Shown: positions 7,301 to 8,348 of the stretch, piece after piece | Layout of the letters: each line of letters starts with the position of its first letter | Position numbering within the stretch: position 1 is the stretch's first letter | NCBI GenBank assembly: GCA_030043255.1 | Contig: JASHYB010000172.1 | Span: 1 to 8,348, forward strand | From: Thermoplasmata archaeon | GTDB taxonomy: Archaea; Thermoplasmatota; Thermoplasmata; Lutacidiplasmatales; UBA184 | Reading direction: 5' to 3' | Length of the DNA stretch: 8,348 bases | Made by a program: the position numbers and the translations under genes | The notes under the pieces: generated by a model | Database searches by the model: none | The model's input: the letters and a program-made list of their open reading frames with translations, nothing else | Told to the model about the DNA's origin: nothing

Positions 7301-8348
7301 CAGCAAGGTCGCCGTCACCGCGATCCCGGTCGGTACCGAGCCCTGGGGGGTCGCCTACGATCCCCTGGACGGATCGATCGTCGTGGCGAAGTACGCCTCC
7401 GACAACGTGACCTACATCAGCGGCATCACCGACCGGGTCGCGGCGACCTACGGGGACGCGAGCGGCAGCCCCCGGGGCGTCCTGGTGGCGTTCGACCTCG
7501 TCTACGTGGCGAACTACCTGAAGTCCAACGTGAGCTTCTGGTCTCCGCTCCCCACCTACGGGGTCACCTTCGCGCAGACCGGTCTGGCCCCGGGGTCCAG
7601 CTGGACCCTGACGCTCGGCACGGTGAGCCAGACGACCAGCGGGACGACGCTCTCCCTCTCGCTGCCCAACGGGACGTACACCTTCACGCCGACCACGACC
7701 GTGGCGGGCTCCTCGGCGCCCGAGGGCACGTTCACCGTGGACGGAGCGGGGAGCACCGTTAGCGTCGTGTTCTCTCCGGTGACCGCGACCCTCACCGCGA
7801 CGACCGATCCGGTCGGGGTGGGGGAATCCACGACGATCTCGGTCAGCCCCGGCGGCGGCACGGGGAGCTACCCGAGCTACGCGTGGTCCGGGTCGGTGCC
7901 GAGCGGCTGTAGCCTGCCGACGGGGACGAGCACGGTGACGTTCGTCTGTCGGCCGGGGGCGGGGAGCCAGGGGAACTACACGGTCACGGTGGAGGTGACG
8001 GACTCCAGCGGGAACTCCGGTGTCGGGAGCCTGACGCTGGTGGTGAACCCGGGGCTGAGCGCGGGGACGGTGTCGGCGAGCCCGAACCCGATCGACCTGG
8101 GGCAGGGCACGACGATCACGACCTCGGGGGCGTCGGGGGGCACGGGGAGCTACACCTACACGTGGACGGGTCTGCCCTCGGGGTGCAGCGGCGGCAACGT
8201 TTCGTCGTTCAGCTGCACGCCGACGGCGTCGGGCTCGTTCACGGTGACGCTGAACGTGACGGACAGCGCAGGTGCGTGGACTACGGCCACGCTGACGTTG
8301 GTCGTGAACCCGGCGCTCAGCGCGGGCACGTTGTCGGCGAGCCCGAAC
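1278..8348 (+). CDS. Giant secreted S53 (sedolisin/kumamolisin-like) peptidase with beta-propellers and PKD-like domains, 3'-truncated by window
   Basis: A single frame gives 2357 codons with no stop before the window edge. Domain order: signal peptide 1-32; pro-kumamolisin domain about 72-224; Gly/Ala/Ser-rich linker about 225-290; S53 catalytic domain about 290-771; five beta-sandwich repeats 773-1190; seven-blade YVTN propeller 1191-1484; four repeats 1485-1797; second seven-blade propeller 1798-2093; repeat ten 2094-2169; PKD-like domains from 2170 onward. Sedolisins are serine-carboxyl endopeptidases, usually active at acid pH and made as self-processing zymogens. E419, D423, oxyanion D524 and S676 are all present, so activity is expected. 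Typical sedolisins end soon after the catalytic domain, whereas here about 1600 further residues form a repetitive, Thr/Ser/Asn-rich, Cys-poor extracellular stalk. Whether it is anchored by a C-terminal membrane segment cannot be seen. It is the second gene on this strand, 233 bp after the winged-helix gene. Confidence 0.93.
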   Translation, partial: MIEARRGLPVLALTLLIAAILLLSPLLPSATAGTTSSAPIGAAPPGSASLSDSWSLAQLQASAPAVVPYAEPGLSVSGSSYLGPADLVSPSDPGGTTEVVLTLALSNQSALSSLLGQLESPTSPDYRHYLTSSQFDAAFGGAPGAYSSLVPYLRSFGVSQLVTHPDRITVTFQATPTQVSQIFHTSLGSYRDAQGQPYYAPLAAPELPAPLAPYVVGVSGLSDYSQYQLTTDVQLHAPSGGGVSASGADTTTSVRAHPAEGSGVAPGAAGNPFNSTTVDGLTYDQPPIIDSQNSPSVCPTYCGEFLDGADLQVAYNETPLFEKYGYPTGVDIATLLWSDPLASFGSGDYSPGCSQFTQGDYAWDFYAPDVSSYWNYTLPAGEPMPTAISMPLVGSGTYAWTNGSQGYSSSCDADGVEAENALDVELEGSLAPGAHIYQVFGQGGSAATVTAALADILSPSYSEFDNISGTDTAADIAGLNNVSVIANSWSSLAGAWNTSTLNDWKEYLEEASAKGVSVLAASGDYGLYNLPLLPQGFAWDTYGVTSVGGTTLVVNQTTLLRTPDHNATPAAPYYGIGGGEIYWNESDGGYMSAGWSYAPDFMNNSSDVQAIVCQGEGCNNERPYPDIAAIANDTLIDVDVGAVSYNITCFVTSSCGVISPNRPDLTAGEAYFAGTSVATQVEGGILAAIDGILYKVGTVGAAHQPRLGYFGPIIYPLGQLQYTGDLFRRSTYFVTIGNDAIEPDYYWARYGFNLQTGWGPLDAGNLTQDVLLYNVSFSASGLPSGQTWNVTLTPVPGDASCTLNATGTSCTNSVTQTATVSDGGGLTLTYPESFGTYNYTVAGPTGYQVAPASGSVRVNGASDAVPVAFSFGYYPVTFTEAGLPVGTGWSVDLGGNLRSSTTATLVFPFVQTGSTYPYSVSPIAGYSLPTYDGEVDVSGTAASVDLTWSRVTYSVVFAESGLPAGTWGVTLNGTSARADVGSTIVFAGIPNGSYAWNLSSYPGYGGYPSAGTIVVSGPPPSPTVTVVWTAQTYTVSFAESGLASGTWGVTFNAQTEHANAGSLIDFPGVSNGTYAYNISTVPGYTNPQTSGSVTVSGAPPTPTVSVAFTLLTYAVTFAQTGLTTGSWTVTFNARSETEPFSSDIVFAGVVNGTYDYNVTQPPGLDPDPSSGTVSVSGPPASPTVTIDFKPIPTTIATGGDPYSVSVNPQAHLLYITNFADADNVTVINDSTNLVVTSISGVGTDPDFSTYDPANHYLYVSLYYGTTVTVVNTLTDGIVGSVATGGDEYQSLYDPANGYVYVGTSTNLTVLSGLTRLGAISTGGSYLETMAYDAATGDIWVANWDSGNISVVNPSTEQVVASMKTGSEPKGVAYDSLNGRVYVANDGSDNVTVFNGTTYQVAVKSIPVGESPEGVVFDPADGAVFVSDTSESNISVIGGTRSVTSLSLGSGANEPLWGVYDPDNGWVYVPFVEEEEVLGIAPLATTSVTFTETGIPHAAPAVSFNGGPALPFAANGTLVISDVVSGVYPYAVSPGAGYTLDSSSLASPLTVTVPTAVTVALTLNATYSVTFSESGLPADTPWSVTFNGVLQNSTASSMVFPGIINGTYDYQIASLGYAASPASGQLAVDGASLAEATQFTFVSTVYTVTFAESGLPAATNWSVTFNGILSSSTNGTIAFRAINGTYLYQVGAVPGWHLGQGTRSGSVTVGGASETLGLTFVQTTFTITFYETGLSSGTWGVTLEGTLRTAGVPSSIAFSEPNGTYSWNVSTVTGYYSNVTSGSLTVNDGPKQETVGFAKINYFATTADPYYLAADPTVGELYITQYSGAEVTVVNATTDTIVTEIKVGTDPEGIVYDPASGYVYATNYGSKNVSVINPATNKVVSSVPVGTDPSAIAYDAGNGYLYVTNYGSTNVTVVNGATNKVTVAAVPVGTDPSSVAYDAGNGYLYVTNYGSKNVTVINGATNKVAVAAIPVGTDPVGLAVDPENGYVYVANYGSANLTVIDGLTNSKVAVTAIPVGTEPWGVAYDPLDGSIVVAKYASDNVTYISGITDRVAATYGDASGSPRGVLVAFDLVYVANYLKSNVSFWSPLPTYGVTFAQTGLAPGSSWTLTLGTVSQTTSGTTLSLSLPNGTYTFTPTTTVAGSSAPEGTFTVDGAGSTVSVVFSPVTATLTATTDPVGVGESTTISVSPGGGTGSYPSYAWSGSVPSGCSLPTGTSTVTFVCRPGAGSQGNYTVTVEVTDSSGNSGVGSLTLVVNPGLSAGTVSASPNPIDLGQGTTITTSGASGGTGSYTYTWTGLPSGCSGGNVSSFSCTPTASGSFTVTLNVTDSAGAWTTATLTLVVNPALSAGTLSASPN
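1491..1949 (+). other. Pro-kumamolisin activation domain of the S53 peptidase
   Basis: Residues about 72-224 match the N-terminal propeptide of sedolisins: a strand and helix segment (EVVLTLALSNQSALSSLLGQ), the hallmark 'SPxYRHYLTSSQF' stretch (123-135; family pattern SPxYxxxLTxxxF), then a helix (YSSLVPYLRSFGV) and a final helix around 'TPTQVSQIFHTSLGSY'. In the family this domain keeps the zymogen inactive until acid-triggered self-cleavage. The likely processing zone is the following low-complexity linker (about 225-290), though the exact site cannot be read. Confidence 0.85.
2145..3590 (+). other. S53 sedolisin catalytic domain
   Basis: Residues about 290-771. The domain opens with the LQVAYN stretch (311-316; family pattern LxxxY). 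Catalytic E419 and D423 sit in ENALDVE, the Glu/Asp spacing of four seen in kumamolisin E78/D82. Oxyanion D524 is in ASGDYG, followed by SVGGT. The nucleophile S676 is in FAGTSVAT. GGGEIYW, RPYPDIAAIA and a C-terminal GFNLQTGWGPLD also follow family order. Oddities: the Pro usually four residues after the Ser is Gln680; the calcium-site Asp positions read F733 and N753; and the D524-S676 spacing (152) exceeds kumamolisin's 114, with four extra Cys (613, 618, 649, 655) in the insertion. Confidence 0.9.
3594..4847 (+). repeat. Tandem array of five beta-sandwich repeats (R1-R5)
   Basis: Units start at 3594, 3897, 4134, 4374 and 4614. R3 and R4 are each exactly 240 bp (80 aa). The consensus runs Y-x-V-x-F-x-E-S-G-L-P-x-G-T-W-x-V-T-x-N, then an I-x-F-x-G-x-x-N-G-T-Y-x-Y/W core, a P-G-Y turn and an S-G-x-V-x-V-S-G-x-x-x-S-P-T-V closing strand. 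R1 is longer (about 101 aa) and carries a Cys pair (801, 810). The NGTY-PGY part recalls PEGA or carboxypeptidase-regulatory beta-sandwiches. I recall similar repeats behind archaeal thermopsin-like and sedolisin-like secreted proteases. The probable role is a rigid stalk or spacer that may bind glycans; this is inferred. Confidence 0.8.
4848..5729 (+). repeat. First seven-blade YVTN-type beta-propeller
   Basis: Residues 1191-1484 break into seven blades of about 37-44 aa following the pattern 'xVGxxPxxVxYDxxNGxVYVxNxxSxNVTVIN'. Examples are 'TGSEPKGVAYDSLNGRVYVA' (blade 5) and 'VGESPEGVVFDPADGAVFVS' (blade 6). Seven units of this length match a closed seven-blade ring, as in YVTN-family surface-layer proteins. 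Blade 7 is divergent and has an acidic EEEE at 1472-1475 where other blades have a sequon. Blades here are more diverged from each other than in the second propeller. A binding or adhesion role is inferred from the family. Confidence 0.82.
5730..6668 (+). repeat. Second array of four beta-sandwich repeats (R6-R9)
   Basis: Units start at 5730, 5973, 6210 and 6447 (243, 237, 237 and 222 bp). They carry the same signature as R1-R5, such as TVTFAESGLPAATNWSVTFN in R8 and ITFYETGLSSGTWGVTLEG in R9. R6 is the most diverged (TGIPHAAPAVSFNGG, with SGVYPY in place of NGTY). The array links the two propellers, which suggests a flexible or extended connector. Confidence 0.8.
6669..7556 (+). repeat. Second seven-blade YVTN-type beta-propeller
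   Basis: Residues 1798-2093 form seven blades. Blades 2-6 start at 6810, 6936, 7065, 7194 and 7326. Blades 3 and 4 are both 129 bp and nearly identical in protein. They share an exact 46-bp DNA stretch (6961-7006 and 7090-7135). Blade 5 carries a one-codon insertion (NSKV for NKV). The classic YVTN signature is explicit (YLYVTNYGSxNVTV). Blade 7 (DASGSPRGVLVAFDLVYVAN) is shorter and diverged, as in the first propeller. Confidence 0.85.
7557..7784 (+). repeat. Single beta-sandwich repeat (R10)
   Basis: Residues 2094-2169 open with YGVTFAQTGLAPGSSWTLTLG and include LPNGTYTFTP and EGTFTVDGAGSTVSVVF, matching the pattern of the earlier nine units. The PGY turn is replaced by VAGSSAPEG. It caps the second propeller and connects it to the PKD-like tract. 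Confidence 0.75.
7785..8348 (+). repeat. PKD/Ig-like domains, two complete and a third cut by the window edge
   Basis: Domain one covers 7785-8054 (90 aa), domain two 8055-8315 (87 aa), and a third starts at 8316. Each follows a PKD-like pattern: SxGxGTGSYxYxW, PSGCS, a second Cys (FVCRP or FSCTP), then NYTVTVEVTDSSGN or SFTVTLNVTDSAGA and TLxLVVNP. Domains two and three both open with LSAGT(V/L)SASPN, and their first 33 bases differ at only three positions. Each complete domain has one Cys pair (2211/2224 and 2303/2313). PKD domains are common extracellular spacer or substrate-contact modules of secreted proteases. More copies are expected beyond the window. Confidence 0.78.

Noticed and set aside
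6936..7325. 129-bp tandem repeats considered as a CRISPR-like or satellite array
   Set aside because: The period equals 43 codons and the units translate in frame into propeller blades without unique spacers, so they are protein-coding repeats.
3113..7762. A 1549-codon open frame on the + strand overlapping the protease gene
   Set aside because: Its codons begin at the third position of the true codons, which is nearly always G or C, so stops (all starting with T) are almost excluded. The product is an Arg/Gly/His/Asp-rich string without domains, while the other frame gives clear S53, YVTN and PKD signatures.

Overview
This is a GC-rich, densely coding window in which codons of the true genes end almost entirely in G or C. 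It most likely comes from a high-GC archaeon of the Thermoplasmatota type, possibly from an acidic habitat. The basis is the combination of a secreted sedolisin-family (S53) protease, tandem 'VTFxESGLPxGTxWxVTxNG' beta-sandwich repeats, YVTN-type beta-propellers and PKD-like domains. I recall this combination from thermopsin-like and sedolisin-like surface proteins of that group. The lineage is an inference; no rRNA, tRNA or housekeeping marker is present.

Layout. (1) 76-1044 (+) encodes a 322-aa protein with an N-terminal winged helix-turn-helix and a C-terminal region I do not recognise. Positions 1-75 are open in the same frame, so a start upstream of the window cannot be excluded. (2) 1045-1277 is a 233-bp intergenic gap with a perfect 19-bp interrupted palindrome right behind the first stop codon, a GC-rich hairpin, three copies of GGTCGGT, and a Shine-Dalgarno GGAGG before the next gene. 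(3) 1278 to the window end (+) is one uninterrupted reading frame of at least 2357 codons that runs off the right edge without a stop. Other frames over this region also stay open for a long way (for example 3113-7762 on + and 1590-4448 on -), but these are shadows caused by G/C-only third codon positions.

The giant protein reads, in order: Sec signal peptide; pro-kumamolisin activation domain; S53 catalytic domain with E419, D423, D524 and S676; five ~80-100-aa beta-sandwich repeats; a seven-blade YVTN propeller; four more repeats; a second seven-blade propeller; a tenth repeat; then PKD-like domains (two complete, a third just starting). It looks like an exported protease on a very long, probably glycosylated stalk with two propeller binding modules. 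The upstream winged-helix gene may regulate it, but only adjacency supports that. The most notable points are the block-duplicated stalk architecture, the substituted calcium-site aspartates in an otherwise intact S53 domain, very recent-looking blade amplification in propeller 2, and the palindrome between the two genes.
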